A stretch of 64,000 nucleotides of DNA from Cladopsammia gracilis (taxonomy: Eukaryota > Cnidaria > Anthozoa > Scleractinia > Dendrophylliidae), in assembly GCA_022457155.1 (NCBI GenBank), contig JAJGOT010000363.1, positions 276,001 to 340,000 of the forward strand. Direction: 5' to 3'. Below, piece after piece: positions 35,864 to 47,180 of this stretch. Each line of letters starts with the position of its first letter. The first letter of the stretch is position 1. The notes beneath the pieces were generated by a model, which saw only the letters and a list, made by a program, of their open reading frames with translations, was not told the origin of the DNA and searched no databases. A program made the position numbers and the translations under genes.

Positions 35864-37466
35864 TAATTAGGCCTCCTCAGCTTTAGTTTTGTAAGATGAC
35901 ATTAACAAAATAAGAACATGACGACGGATACATTATTACAAAATAAATGGAAAGTTACAAAATGAAAAGGAAAACTCAAAAAGATTATTTATATATAGAT
36001 TATTTATAGATATTTATAGATCTATATCCATAGATCTATATAATTTATAGATCTATATAATCTATATTATATATAGATTATTTATAGATATTTATTTATT
36101 TATTTATTTATCTATTTATTATTTATTAATTTATTTCAATTAAGATGTTTTCTTGGATGGATATTCCATTTCCCGGGATGGGATGCATTTCTATCCCAAG
36201 TTTCTCGAGCATACTTGCCATGTCCGCCAAGTTGGTAGGAAGATTATGTGTCTTCATGCATGTTCACACGTTGTACTCTTATTCTAGCGAGTGTAATACC
36301 GAAACCATTATCCTCATTATTACCTTTTCTGACTACACTGACAAAATATTGGGGGTAAAATGGATGCGTATCATATCCAAAAGTAGAATATTCAAGGCCG
36401 CTTGATGTCACAAAAGAATTACACTACAGACATGAGCTGTATTACGAGGCTCACTAAAATGTACCTTAACATTAGTTGACTTTTGTGTTTCAGATTTGTA
36501 CATAGTCTAAATGGGGAAATATGTGTTTGCGGGCACATCGTGGTTAACGAGGACGACCCAACCAAGTCTCGGTACTTTTTCTCTGTTTGGGATCTAAACC
36601 AGGGAAGGTGTATCCGCGACATTGATGTAGAGAACGCAGAGGCAGACTTCAATGGTAAGTGTGGGCGTCTCACACGGTTATATTGCTACCATTGCATTGT
36701 ATTGTATTACATATTGCATTAAAAATCAACACTATCGCAAAAACTGTTTGGCATCCTTGTCAACCCATAAGAGCTATTACAAGAGCTATAACTTGCCCTA
36801 AAAGAGAAATGTCGAGCAATAAAACGACAAATTAGTTGATATTTCTCCCTAATTACCCTCATTATTTATCTTATTTCTTCTCTAGAAATGCAGTTGGCGA
36901 AAGATGGAAGCCTTCTGTCAGACATTGTCTACGACCTTGATACGATGCTTTATCGAGCTGTAGTGTATGACGTGAAGACAGGAAAGCTTTTGTTCATCTC
37001 TGAAGCCGAACATCAAGTTCATTCGTCAGCCATCATTTCAGAAACAAGAAACCTGATCTTGGGTTTGTTTGATGGAACAATAGAACTCTTCGATTTGGAG
37101 ACTGGATATTCCCTACACAGACGCAGTCATGCGCATCTGGGGGCAATCCATCGAATATACACCAACGATGATGGCACGGTTGCTATGACAACGGCTGGCG
37201 GGCTGGACTCCAAGGATCGCTCGATTCGCTTTTGGAGACTGCACACAGATAGAATATCCCTATTAACTGTGTTTACTCCTGACGCGAAAGTGTCTTCCAT
37301 GAATCTCTCGGGTGATGGACACCTTGTAGCACTGGAAATAACCGAAGTTGTTTCCTTTGTTCTTGTGAGAGAAACTCAAAGAAAGGAACTGCAACTGAGC
37401 CACACGGACGGATTTGTTTGTAGCTTCATTGTAGATTTGGTGGACTTTAACGTTCGTAATTCGTAA
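26059..37466 (+). CDS. NWD1: NWD1-like NACHT and WD repeat protein, 13 exons
   Basis: STAND-type NTPase with a WD40 platform, close in layout and motifs to animal NWD1. Exons: 26059-26297, 26550-26635, 26746-26862, 26965-27301, 27788-27969, 28343-28654, 29062-29286, 29867-30082, 32037-32280, 33028-34050, 34480-35731, 36494-36654, 36886-37466. All have GT/AG junctions and phases that join, giving about 1,658 codons. Order: DUF4062 (RIFTSSTFTDMAAERNALM, then VVDMRWGVRDE), NACHT (Walker A GQSGCGKTS in exon 7, Walker B LFIFLDSLDQF in exon 8), a helical region with LAYITASKSGLTGTEMEDLL and WTPP-PPLLWVR, then WD40 blades from LSPSADGKLIASASSD onward. Vertebrate NWD1 is about 1,560 residues, so this is close to full length. 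The start codon is missing: exon 1 seems to begin at an acceptor (26057-26058). The product could also start at the internal Met at 26221. Confidence 0.9.
26297..26456. repeat. 80-bp tandem duplication spanning the first visible 5' splice site
   Basis: Two imperfect 80-bp units start GGTACAGAGACAGGTGTAGA at 26297 and GGTACAGAGGCAGGTGTAGA at 26377. The first contains the donor of the first visible NWD1 exon, and the second carries the same AG/GTACAG donor context. Confidence 0.85.
29344..29785. mobile_element. Poly-G/poly-C bounded repeat, copy 2
   Basis: Located in the intron between exons 7 and 8 of the NWD1-like gene. It begins with a G run followed by TACTGCCATATATGAG and ends TTTGCACCCCCCCCCC. 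Internal blocks TAGGGTTTTTCGGTGTTTAG and CAGCGGCACACCCCACCC match copy 1 at 7953-8313 in order. Confidence 0.65.
30124..30845. mobile_element. TTAA-target TIR element, copy 1 (722 bp)
   Basis: Terminal inverted repeat GGTTACAGTGTACCTTC at both ends, flanked exactly by TTAA (30120-30123 and 30846-30849), as in piggyBac and Kolobok families. No transposase. A nearly identical 720-bp copy is at 60448-61167. It sits in the intron between exons 8 and 9 of the NWD1-like gene. Confidence 0.9.
30979..30997. repeat. Poly-G run
   Basis: Nearly uninterrupted run of about 17 G residues within an NWD1 intron, shortly after the TTAA element. Confidence 0.85.
31059..31755. mobile_element. Possible ~0.7-kb TIR element in NWD1 intron
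   Basis: CCAAGCATGTTAAGGCAT near 31058 and ATGCCTTAACATGCTTG near 31736 are complementary over about 17 bp. The interior has no ORF of note, and no target duplication could be fixed. Confidence 0.45.
32310..32640 (-). mobile_element. Possible antisense LINE 3' remnant
   Basis: A CATACATACATACATAAACT microsatellite is followed by AAACTTTACTAAAGTG and AT-rich sequence with TTATACATTAC repeats, in the same layout as the antisense LINE tails at 2.1 and 45.95 kb. No conserved RT peptide was found, so this is tentative. Confidence 0.35.
35750..36140. repeat. TTTA microsatellites and AT palindromes in NWD1 intron
   Basis: A TTTATTTATTTA run at about 35750-35780 is followed by an inverted pair GAGGAGGCCT/AGGCCTCCTC (35830-35880). 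Further on are repeated TATAGATCTATA units at 35990-36070 and another TTTA run at 36085-36135. This may be the tail of an antisense LINE. Confidence 0.6.
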
Positions 37467-38169
37467 TTCCTTTGTTATTATTCGCTATCTCTGGATGGTC
37501 AGCCAGGTTAATTCGTAGATGCCGTAAAACTGGTTTCAACTGAGGGACTGCATACTGATTCTCACTGTAACAATAACCACGAAACTACCTCGCGCTTAAT
37601 TAAACTTAAGACCCCCGGATGCACTTGCCTATTAACAAAATTTCCAGATTTATTGTCTAAATCGCCAAGTTAATAGTCAGTTGTAATGTTACGTTTTTTA
37701 CCCGGTTAGTAACGAGGATTAGTTTTTGCTTTTCATTGGCATTAAGACGAGGGAGTGTCTGTTCTACCAGGTCAATAAGACTTCACAAATGACAAACGCC
37801 AGCAGTTCTTCAGTCATACAGGTCACTTGTAGCATTGACAAACAGGGCGCAAAAGAATGACAAACATCTAAACTAAATGGAGGTAAAATTAAAGTAAATG
37901 TCTTATTTTAAAATATTTTATACACTGTCACTTTGTAAATGTTGTTTTTGTGGACCAGCACGTAACTATCCAGCTAAATCTAAACCCCACAGTCCAAAAT
38001 ACTATGATCGATTATTATTTAATTCACCGGCACGCCACTCAAATATGGAAACAAACATTGCAAATTGAACATAACGTGTTAAAATCCCAACTGGCAGGGG
38101 GCAGACCAGTTGGATATTTTACAAGCGTGGCCGAGGATTCAAACTCGGGTCTACCTTGAAACAACTAGC
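37467..38169. other. 3' flank of the NWD1-like gene
   Basis: No gene recognised and no clear AATAAA close to the stop. The end of the transcript cannot be placed from sequence. Confidence 0.4.
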
Positions 38170-38265
38170 TCCAGTAAGTGGTCAGAGCAATACTTGAATC
38201 CGGGATCTACGGATTTCAGGTCCGGCCCTGCCCTAGCCACTCGACCACGCTGCCTCCACTTTGTC
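38170..38265 (-). mobile_element. tRNA-derived SINE, antisense
   Basis: On the minus strand it reads GTGGTCGAGTGGCTAGGGC (A box) and, about 35 nt on, GATCCCGGATTCAAG (near-consensus B box). This is the head of a tRNA-derived SINE. Flanking sequence resembles a further broken copy at 38125-38160 (GTGGCCGAGGATTCAAAC). Confidence 0.65.
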
Positions 38266-38331
38266 TCAAAAAATATTTATTAAACAGATCTGTAATTGGT
38301 CACAGAGAGTTTTTCTTTCACTATGAATCGA

Positions 38332-38690
38332 TCAAACAATCAATCAATCCTTTATTTAACATGGTCAGTGCGCTTAGCTAAGAGCTTGTTTCCAGGTACG
38401 CCACGAAATAATAAAGATGAAAGATATAAAATAAAACTTCATTTAGACTGTTACGGCACGGGCTTACCAAGCAGAATGCGTGCTCAGTACGCTTAGCTTA
38501 AGAGCTAGTTTCCAGGTACGCCACGAAATAATAAAGATAAAAGATACAAAGTAAAACTTCAATTAGACTGTTACGGCACAGGCTTACCAAGCAGAATGCG
38601 TGCTCAATACGCTTAGCTTAAGAGCTAGTTTCCAGGTACGCCACGAAATAATAAAGATAAAAGATACAAAATAAAACTTCATTAGAAGTG
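38332..38690. repeat. 120-bp tandem array (about 2.6 copies) after a LINE-like tail
   Basis: TTTCCAGGTACGCCACGAAA recurs at 38389, 38509 and 38629, an exact 120-bp period, with units differing at few positions. The array begins after CAATCAATCAATCCTTTATT, which looks like an antisense retroelement tail. Its unit length and lack of spacers rule out a CRISPR array. Confidence 0.85.
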
Positions 38691-39471
38691 TATAAATTTA
38701 AGTTAACTATAATTAAAAATGATTACGAATTAAAATAGTTATTAACTAAATGTAAAATATAAAAGTTGTCTATAATTGTCGCACATAACTGTCACAGCCC
38801 CGTGAGATTCGATATCGATTTAAGATAGGCTATAATAAAAAATGATTTGAGTTAAAATATTTATCTAAGTGTAAAATATAATGAAGAAATTTAATAATGA
38901 ATTTTTAGTATACCTGTATTCTTATCCATTTCGCAAGATAATTCTATTTCTTTTTTAAGTATTCTGAAAAAAGAATTGCGTTAATAAGCAAGTAATAGAT
39001 AAAATATGAGATGTATTGATGTTTTTTGGTAAGATTGTCACAGTTGTAGAGCTACCCCTGTTTAGTACTTCGAAGGTAACGCCTCACAAAGCGGAAGAGC
39101 AAATCAACAAGTTGCACATATTTTCTTTTTTTCTGTTTGACGTTGATTACTGAAATAGTTATAAATGGCGGGAAACACAGCAATTTTGTTTATAATAGCA
39201 GTGTAATAATACAATAAACACAACAGGGTTTAAATCATTCTAAGCATAATTATGAGAATCACATATAAGGTACGCACGAAAATCATTTTGCGGCAAGGAT
39301 CAATTAACTGCTAAGCGTTATGGAGAAAAATAAAATGTACTCAGAAATGATATGTACACAAAATTAACCGAAAACTCTCCTTTGGGGTTAATTAAAAAAA
39401 GTCCTGTAATGTCTGTTAAGTAAATGGCCCACGTTTATTCTTTATTATTTCTAGAAAAGATATTGTTGTCG
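38691..39471. other. AT-rich non-coding stretch
   Basis: Contains a second diverged block resembling 38695-38760 (AATTAAAAATGATTACGAATTA and later AATAAAAAATGATTTGAGTTA near 38833), so it is itself partly duplicated. No gene seen. Confidence 0.45.
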
Positions 39472-39475
39472 TTAA

Positions 39476-39634
39476 AGGCCCACCTTCACCCATAAGACGT
39501 TGCCGTCGTTTGTTTTTGTCTTGAAATGCTCCATTGTTCATAATCGTGATCTGATTGGTTGCACGCATTCAAGCGTGAATTTCGTGTCAAAAAGTGATCA
39601 CGGCGCGCACAGCACTTTGAGTGAAGGTGGGCCT
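39476..39634. mobile_element. 159-bp MITE with TTAA target
   Basis: Ends AGGCCCACCTTCAC and complement GTGAAGGTGGGCCT are flanked by TTAA on both sides (39472-39475 and 39635-39638). Its TIR sequence differs from the 0.72-kb TTAA elements, so it is a separate family. Confidence 0.85.
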
Positions 39635-39638
39635 TTAA

Positions 39639-41386
39639 CATAAGGAAGTATGATCGGGTCCACCTCTAAAATTCTCTACTTCTAAAAAATCTGAAAATAT
39701 CAAATTTTGTTGAAGAATATATTTTTTATATCAATTCATTTGGAAGTTGAAGTTGACAGAAAAGCTTAACGGCTTATCTGCAGTGTAAAGAGGCAAATAC
39801 TCTCAACCTTAAGTTAACTGCACATATTTATGAATTTTCTTTGCTTTGTTAAGAGAATGTAATGGCTGATGAACAGTGAGAAAAATAAAGTACAAAAGTA
39901 CAAGGGATTAGAAATCAACTGAATCGTTTTTAATTGTATATATATGAAAATCGCAAATGAGTTTGCCGTAATCGTGATGAAAGTCATTCAGAAAACAAAC
40001 AAAAAATATTCATATTTATATTATTATTTTGGTTTAAAATTCGTTTGAAAAAAAGAAAGAATAAGTCATGAAGTGATACGACATTTAGCAACAAAAACCG
40101 AGACGGATAGCTGTAAATTGAATGTGTTTGCTGTCTATCTCGGGAAACAAAACATAATTCATCTGTAAACTATGCTAATCATTTCCTATTTCTTTTTAAA
40201 AAAGGACTACAAATGTCTTGTTCAGTTCCGAGGCGGCAAATATAGCAATAATTAAAATAAATCATGCAAAAAATCTATTGTGCAGCTCAGTTTATTGGGA
40301 AAGGTGATTTAGTGGAAAGGCTTTTGCCTTATGAGTTGTCTGTCATTGTTGAAAATGATAAATCTTAGCGGGATTTCAAATGCGACAAAAGAAATTTGCA
40401 TTCTCGTTTATCCTCGGGTCATATCAGTTAAACGCCAGTTACGGACTATTTATTTAGACAAAGCCGTCACAATCACAAAACATTTAAAGCAGGTGAACGT
40501 ATAAAAAGACCAGTTCTTCTTTATAGGGGAAATTTCTCAAGTGAAAACAAAAGTTGATTTCGGCCGTATGACTTAGTAACCATTTGGAATGAATAAAATT
40601 CTGCTTTTTTGTACTTTATAATACAGATGTTGGACACACTAGTACTTTTGTTTGCTTCGAAGATGTTTCCTTTGTTATCGCGATTAATACTTGCAAACCA
40701 ACACATTCGGCTGTCTTTCTATTTAGCGCTCCTAAAATGAATTGAGATTTTTCCATGTGATGCTAAATTTGTGTGAATAATAAATGAGGACAATCAGCAA
40801 AACAAACAAGGGTTTATTATTTCGCATGCAAAAACGTGGACAAAAAACCTTATTTCACAACCGCAATACTTAAACCTAGACTCGCATTCAAGGTAGCTAA
40901 AATAATTATCTGGTATCAAATAAATAACCATTTACTCAATCTTTAGGGAGCTAATTTATCAATGATACTTGGCTAGCGAAAAAGAAAAACAGACAAAGAC
41001 GATGGAAAGCGGAATCTAAACAAAGGCGTCAGTCAGCCAATAGCATGGTTTTCCTCAGCAGATGTTTCACTAATGACTCGAGCCGACTTTCGTCGTTGTG
41101 ATTCAAACAGGTACCATATGTTTCGCGGTTACTTTTTCTCATGGAAGAAAACGATAACAACGTGCTTGTTATGTCCGCTGCAACACACGCGAGCAGATTT
41201 GTACAGAACGGACAACAATTTACCTTTCAAATCTCGTTCGGTCTTGAAAGAGTTTAAAATGGAAACAACATATTAACAGCGAGTCAAAACTGCTGACTTC
41301 TTAAGTTTCTCCTGTTAAGAGTGCTTATATTTTCGCCTGCTTGTCAACTTACGGTTCTTGTGTTATAGCTGAAATTTCATACACAC
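39639..41386. other. Intergenic, no features recognised
   Basis: AT-rich sequence without coding, RNA or repeat signals that I can support. Confidence 0.45.
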
Positions 41387-41397
41387 TATATATATCA
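41387..41397 (+). promoter_or_regulatory. TATA box upstream of intronless gene at 41551
   Basis: CTATATATATC lies about 155 bp before the ATG at 41551. Assignment as a core promoter rests on sequence and position only. Confidence 0.45.
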
Positions 41398-41550
41398 GTG
41401 GCGAAGGGAAAGAACAGCCGAAGAAGAGATACCGGGTTTATCAAATCCAAAAGGAGGGACTTCACAACGGAAGAGAAGTTGGCGCTTTGAATTTCAGGTG
41501 ATAACCAAAGATTTAAATCACAAGGTGGATTTTTAGTTCGTATTTATAAT

Positions 41551-42042
41551 ATGGCTTTACGATTTGGAAACACCACAAGACTTCATCATATTGACTTCCC
41601 GGCAGCGTCTACAGAAAGTGGGGCACAAACATGCGAGCAAACAGGCTTACAGCCAGAGGTGAATCCGACTGCTACTCAAGGAGGACAGCATAAAACAGGA
41701 AAGGTAAATGTACGAATTCGTAAAAAACAGGAGAAGGAAATCACTAAAAAGACTCGACAGGACAAAAGTGCACAGTCGTTGTCTTCGACACAAATAAAAA
41801 GTGAAATCTTAAACAACGGCAGCAGTTGTGGTTTAACACAAGAAGGTCATCGTAACCGATCAACATTCAACGCTATAACCCAGCAAGCCGCAATGTGCTA
41901 CATGAACTTAACTGTCGAGTGGGATGTCTTAGACTCTTTCTCTGAGTTTGCCACGTTTCTAGAGGTTCAAAACCCTATCTGCCCCGCACATCTTATTGAC
42001 ACTCCAGAGAAGCTTCTTAATGTTTTGTCTTGTGAGCTTTAA
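41551..42042 (+). CDS. Unknown intronless gene, 163 aa (frame continues past stop)
   Basis: A single-exon frame with ATG at 41551 and TAA at 42040-42042. Residues 1-100 are polar, Gln/Thr/Lys-rich and probably disordered, with a basic stretch VRIRKKQEKEITKKTRQ. Residues 105-163 look folded and helical (MNLTVEWDVLDSFSEFATF, PICPAHLIDTPEKLLNVL). I do not recognise the family. The same frame stays open after the TAA to 42327 and keeps protein-like helical composition, so the gene may once have been, or may still be, about 258 residues. A TATA box lies upstream. No splice sites were needed. Confidence 0.6.
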   Translation: MALRFGNTTRLHHIDFPAASTESGAQTCEQTGLQPEVNPTATQGGQHKTGKVNVRIRKKQEKEITKKTRQDKSAQSLSSTQIKSEILNNGSSCGLTQEGHRNRSTFNAITQQAAMCYMNLTVEWDVLDSFSEFATFLEVQNPICPAHLIDTPEKLLNVLSCEL

Positions 42043-42327
42043 ACATCAGTTGGGTCTGATTCTAAGATGCAGTGGATCACAACAGCTTGTGCAGCGATTC
42101 TACCGCGCTGTTCAAATTATGATCAGTTATATAAAGACAGTTTGCTCGGGGATTTAAAAAAGACAGAACTAGCTGGTTTATGTGAAATACACCGATTGCA
42201 AGAATTGTTTAAAAGGCACACGAATGAAGAAAAAAAGCAAGATCTATCTTTAAACTTATTCATTCGTTCTTTTGATAGCAAGAGCTGGCCGTCAGTAAGG
42301 AAAACAAACGAATATTTTTCAATTTAA
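42043..42327 (+). other. In-frame continuation after the 42040 stop codon
   Basis: Ninety-four sense codons in the same frame as the 41551 gene. From Met at 42067 they read MQWITTACAAILPRCSNYD, then LGDLKKTELAGLCEIHRLQE, ending with TAA at 42325-42327. Composition is amphipathic and lacks low-complexity character. Possibilities are stop readthrough, a nonsense mutation or assembly error, or a separate 86-codon downstream ORF. Confidence 0.45.
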
Positions 42328-45300
42328 CAGGGGATCAATAAGCTCTTCATTCAATATATATGCGTGGTGTGATTGTCGAACATCGCTAACTCAGTTTAAT
42401 ACCCACAAAACAACTCGCTCAAAAAATTGGTTTATCACATCAGAATTTTCACTTTAGAGTAGATCTGATTGCCACTGAATTTTACAAAACATTTTATAGT
42501 AACTCATTAAGAAAGGAAAAGCCGCGGCATATTTAGTTCACAGTGAGACACGCATGCAACATATTAAAATATAGTTTATGTCGCTCGAGAGTTTTGCATG
42601 TAAGTGGCGCATGTTTCTTTTCATTAAAATAGAATGCGCCATTAACTTTTAACGCGGCAGACGATTACGATTTTATGATAGCATTTTTTTGTGAAGTGAT
42701 TAATATTTCTCTATGCCCGCCACCTGTATGTCATATTCACAACTGACTGTCTTCGTACACTACTGTATAACAGTGATAACATATTTAATAGTCTCAAAAT
42801 AAAAAAAAAAAGCTGTTTACCTCCTGCATGGCTTAGGGTGCTTCAGTGAAAACTTACAGCAAAAAATATATAAAATTTCTACCTATGAAAGATCAGACCT
42901 GAACAAAGCTATAAAAGAGGAATTGTTCAGTAGCTTTCAGTTTGAATGGTTACTCCCAGCTTAGCATCAAGCTCTGTAGACAATTTATCGATACCGACGT
43001 TTTAACCACATTATCAAGATGTTCCGACTAAGGGTTTAACACTAGCAGGGGAGAAGTTGGTATTTCTGGTCGAAATAAAACGTCGGTGATTATACAGATT
43101 GCACTTAGCTGGCAGTTGTTTGGTTAAATTTTATTGGAAAACGCGTCCATTTGTAACAAGGTGTACAACACAATGAAATCTTTTATATCAACTTCTAGAT
43201 CTATATCACTGGAAAAAGCGCAGCTTTTACTACAGTCTCGTACTCCGCACTATTATGAATTTTACCAATGAAGCAAAGCGGGTTTTACAATTTCAAATGA
43301 GCAAAATGTCTGCCAAAACGAAAACTATTATCTAGAATAGTATTCATTGTTTATATGAGTCTTTTATAAGGTTTTTTAGAAATGCTTTTCAGTTGTACAC
43401 CACATCCGTAGTTAACACATAACTGTCAGCAGTAGCTTTTAAACTATCTTGCCATTAGCTGCCGATCAGTTAAATGACTGCTTTAATTTTATACCCGATT
43501 TTTCACATAAACAATATTCTTTGTTGACCGATTTTCCGTGCGCGTTTGCATATAAACGTGTTTAAACGATTTTTTTAACTTTAAAGCTATTGGACTTATC
43601 CGTTAAAGATAATATTCAGTGCAAGTGATCTCCGCCTAATCTTGGGTAAGCCAGATGGAAGAAATGAGAAACCGTGTTTTTTCTTCCACTTTTTGCTTAA
43701 ATTAAAAGTGAAAAATCTTATTGTATTTATCGTGACATTGTTATCACGATCTTCAGTAAATCTACGGTCATATTTCTCAGAAGTTCGGTTGTCTTGTAAA
43801 GAACAATTAACGCTAAGATTTCGCTTACAGAAACCATTCAAAATCAGTTGTTATAACATACAGTTTGCGCAATGTAATGAAAACGAATTCTCTCTTTCGT
43901 ATATTACTTAATAGTTCCTTGAATCCCAAAGGGCTGAACCCTTGAAATCAAAATTATTGAATAGCACTTTCATGTGCACCGTTTATTTGTGTATATGTAA
44001 CGAAACAATTTAAATATTTTTCAGTTATAACTCAGTTTGGAACCGTTTGGTAGCGAAAGAGCAGGTTTCAACTTTCCGTGCATCTCATCTACAATTGTAT
44101 GGAACTAAAACCGGAAAAAGGCTTGCCTGCACATTTGAATGAACACAATAGACAGCTGAATGTTTAACTGCTGTTTACCTAGCTTACCTCCTTTGACACA
44201 ATGGCAACCTTATGACTTGCTTATGATCATACATGCTGATTTGGCGCCCCAAAGTAAATTTGGATGTTTTCAGAAATAGTTGTGATTACCATAAGATTGA
44301 ATGCTACAAAGGAGATCAAATTATGAGACGTTGGCTTTAAAAAAGGGGAAAACATAAATAAATAAAATGGTACTGGTATATACACTAAACCGGAATACAC
44401 TTGAGAAGCACAATTAAAAAAAATCTCAGGAAAAAAAGGAGTTTTCGGAAAGTTTAGACTTCAGCTTGTTTTACGGGTCTCATGCCGGCTGTCGTGGACT
44501 CGCGTGCTCTATCAAAGGGTTCAGTGGAAATCTGTTGATCGATAGTTCTAACCACAGTTCATCTCTTGTTTGTCTAATAACTCTTTATCGGTACAACTAA
44601 CTAATGCTAGTCTACTACCATCGAGTTCTTTCTTTTTTTCACTGGGAAAATCACCGAGTAGTAATTGACGTAATCGAACTTTAAAAGCCTAAACCTTGCA
44701 TACACCTAAAGACTTGAATTTGACGTAGTCAGACCTGATCCAAATAAAATGGATCATACATGTACATGTTAGCTGCGAATAAAACTCAGCAAACAGGAAG
44801 TTGCATTTGTGAAGCAACTCGTGGTTGGTTGATAGACTGATTCAGTTTGCATTTATTAACCATGCTCAAATGTTCTTATTTGGCTTTCTACTACACTTTT
44901 GCATTCAGCTAACCAATTGCAGTTAGTAAAAGGCATTAGTTGAGATAGAACTTGACTAAGTAAATATTATTTGAATCCTTTAATACTGTTCAATCCTGAT
45001 CAATATGGCCCAAGATGAAACATCTGGTGCAGAGAAAAATGGAAATCGTTCGGAACAAGGAATGATTAGGAATCGATGACTGAATTTTCATGAAGAGAAG
45101 TAAGCCAATCAGTAGGAAGAATTCTTTTGATCATTTACAGTTGAGCTTTGCTCTAAATTTGAAAGGCTATTTATCACTATCAGCAAGAGATTATAATTAT
45201 TTTCTCTTGCTATCAACGACTTTATTCACACGGATTCTAAGATAGATATAACTGAAACAATACACACGTCGGGGTGGGGGTAGGGGGGATGTAATTTCTC

Positions 45301-45488
45301 CTGAAGTGTTCTATTATTTATATTATTTATATTATGTATATAATATTTATTATTTATTTATAAACGACAAGTTTTTAGTGATTTTCCAAACATTTCCGAA
45401 GATTTCAAATAACCGAATGCCCTGTTAAATCGTCTCTGATCATTTTCGAAATTTCCGAAGATTACTAAAAATTTCCGAATTAACATGT
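42328..45488. other. Gene-free 3.1-kb stretch
   Basis: No coding exon, RNA gene or delimitable transposon was recognised. A G-rich tract (GGGGTGGGGGTAGGGGGGAT, 45272-45291) and AT repeats (45310-45360) precede the PLE copy. A short open frame at 43642-43911 has no supporting features. Confidence 0.5.
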
Positions 45489-46478
45489 TTGAAGGGGATA
45501 ATCAACTTTCACATTAATGATGTTATAAACAGAAACATTAACAAGTCAAACAACCATGTCTCCACTGTTCCTAAGAAGGATATTATTATCCTGCTACCTT
45601 ATTTAGGTTTACATAGCAACCAAATCTCTAAACGTCTTAAATCTTGTGTATACAATTTTTACTCTTGTGTCAACCTTAAAATTATTTTTTAAAACACTCG
45701 CCGCATCAAATCTTTCTTCCCGTACAAGGACCGCTTAAATCGTTCTCAACAGTCTAAAGTTATTTACAAAGCCAGTTGTTGGGATTGTGAAGAATTTTAC
45801 ATTGGTAAAACTAAACGACGGCTTCATGATAGAAAAACTGAGTATTTTAAGGCCCTCGCTAAGGATGACCGCACATCAGCCATGTCAACACCACTGGACA
45901 CAACATCAAGTGGGATTATTTTGATATCTTAGCGTCGGGCAAAACTGATGAGTAGGTAGGTAGGTAAACTTTATTTAGACACGGTATCAATTCACAATAC
46001 ATGCTCTTCCATAGAGCCGTGTTTTTAACAACAATAGATTAAGTACTTAACTAATTTAAATTATCTAACTAAATTAATTTTCTATATAAAATTGTATTAA
46101 AAAACGATAAAAACTATCCTTTATTAACTATCATTAAATTTGATAAAAATTAAATACATGATTTAAAAGAGCTAAGAGTAGGCTGTATCTTAGCACTCAA
46201 AAGTAAGCTGTTCCAGAGGACAGAACCGCGATATTGAAAACTTCGTTTGCCTGCTTCAGTACTCGGTTTAGGAACGAAAAGGTTGTATTTTGAATTTCTT
46301 AGATTATGTGAGTGAACACTGGATGTAGCTTTAAAAATACTGTTTAGACGAGTCGGAAAAAGATTGTGGAGAGTCTTAAAGAGAATTTGATTTCCACTGT
46401 AAAATCAAAGAAACATTGTTTATACAAGAACTGAAGCCAGCTTTTAATGCAAACGTTAGTAGCGAGTAGCTGATGCTT
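45489..46478 (+). pseudogene. Penelope-like element, GIY-YIG endonuclease end (copy 2)
   Basis: Second copy of the PLE C-terminus, extending further 5' than copy 1 (KKDIIILLPYLGLHSNQI). The FYIGKTKRRLHD nuclease motif is present. It is inactivated by a TAA (in TTTTTTAAAACACTCGC), by a short deletion around TCAGCCATGTCAACACC, and by insertion of an antisense LINE at 45950-46387. The frame resumes after the insertion and reaches the same end as copy 1. Confidence 0.8.
45950..46387 (-). mobile_element. LINE 3' end inserted in the PLE, antisense
   Basis: On the minus strand it encodes the RT C-terminal block SFQYRGSVLWNSLL and then a 3' UTR ending in a (CCTA)n tail at 45953-45965. The uninterrupted PLE copy at about 20867-20885 shows the empty site AAAACTGATTTCCACTG. 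A 4-bp TGAT duplication flanks the insert (45946-45949 and 46388-46391). Confidence 0.85.
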
Positions 46479-46911
46479 TATTAATTAGCTGTTTCTTTTT
46501 ATAGATCAACTGTTAAGTTTTGTACTTAATATCGGTCCCAGTCCCTTTTTACTACTATATAAGTTTAGTTTTTAACACTGTAACGGTCACTTTTGAAAAT
46601 GTATGTAGTAGCATACGAAACGTTAAGTTTTATCAAAAATGAATAAGTTCAATATGTTTATCACCGTGGTTTGCGTTCTATTTCTAATCAAGCTACGATG
46701 GCCCAAGAACAAAAGTCTTTACGATATGTTTGAAGTTTTCCGAAGAAGCTCTGAAGATGTATTGATATTTCAACTCCACTGCACAGCAGACATGTACAAT
46801 CCATTAGGTTTATTTTGGTTCACTAAGACCTCGCACCAGCAGCTGGTTCGAACTACACAAGTTCGAAACGATAATTACAAGCTATGCAAAACAAAATATA
46901 TATCCTCTTAA
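46479..46911 (+). repeat. PLE 3' segment with short ATG-led frame
   Basis: 46480-46722 matches 20969-21211, including the GTATGTAGTAGCATACGAAA hairpin. An ATG at 46639 opens a 90-codon frame (MNKFNMFITVVCVLFLIKL...) with a hydrophobic start. Only its first ~28 codons are shared with copy 1, so a protein is not established. It may be the 5' start of a tandem PLE unit. Confidence 0.5.
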
Positions 46912-47180
46912 AAATGAAAAAAACATTAATGGACTGGTTTAGGACAAGAATGCCTCACCATGTGAAAAACTATGACTTTAAACCAGCATGATACAAGCCT
47001 TATGGACCTTATGGTTTCTTTCAGGTTTCCTTACCATATAAAAAAATCGTAAATTTGTAATTCTACTATGTCATGTATGTCATGTAATTGTGTGAAAATT
47101 ATCAAATACCCATCATGCACTGTAATAGTCGAACCCAGCCCCTGCTGGTCCCGTACCGTAGAAATTCTCAATTTATGTCT

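Noticed and set aside
38367..38690. Regular 120-bp repeats considered as a CRISPR-like array
   Set aside because: Units are contiguous with no unique spacers, and the genome is eukaryotic; this is a simple tandem array.
41880..42130. Faint resemblance of the helical part of the 41551 gene to the C-terminal domain of EDC4/Ge-1
   Set aside because: Based only on a remembered hydrophobic pattern around a P-x-CP and LL-x-L motif; too weak to name the gene without a profile search.
43642..43911. 89-codon frame in the 42-45 kb gap
   Set aside because: No family features, splice signals or promoter; consistent with chance.
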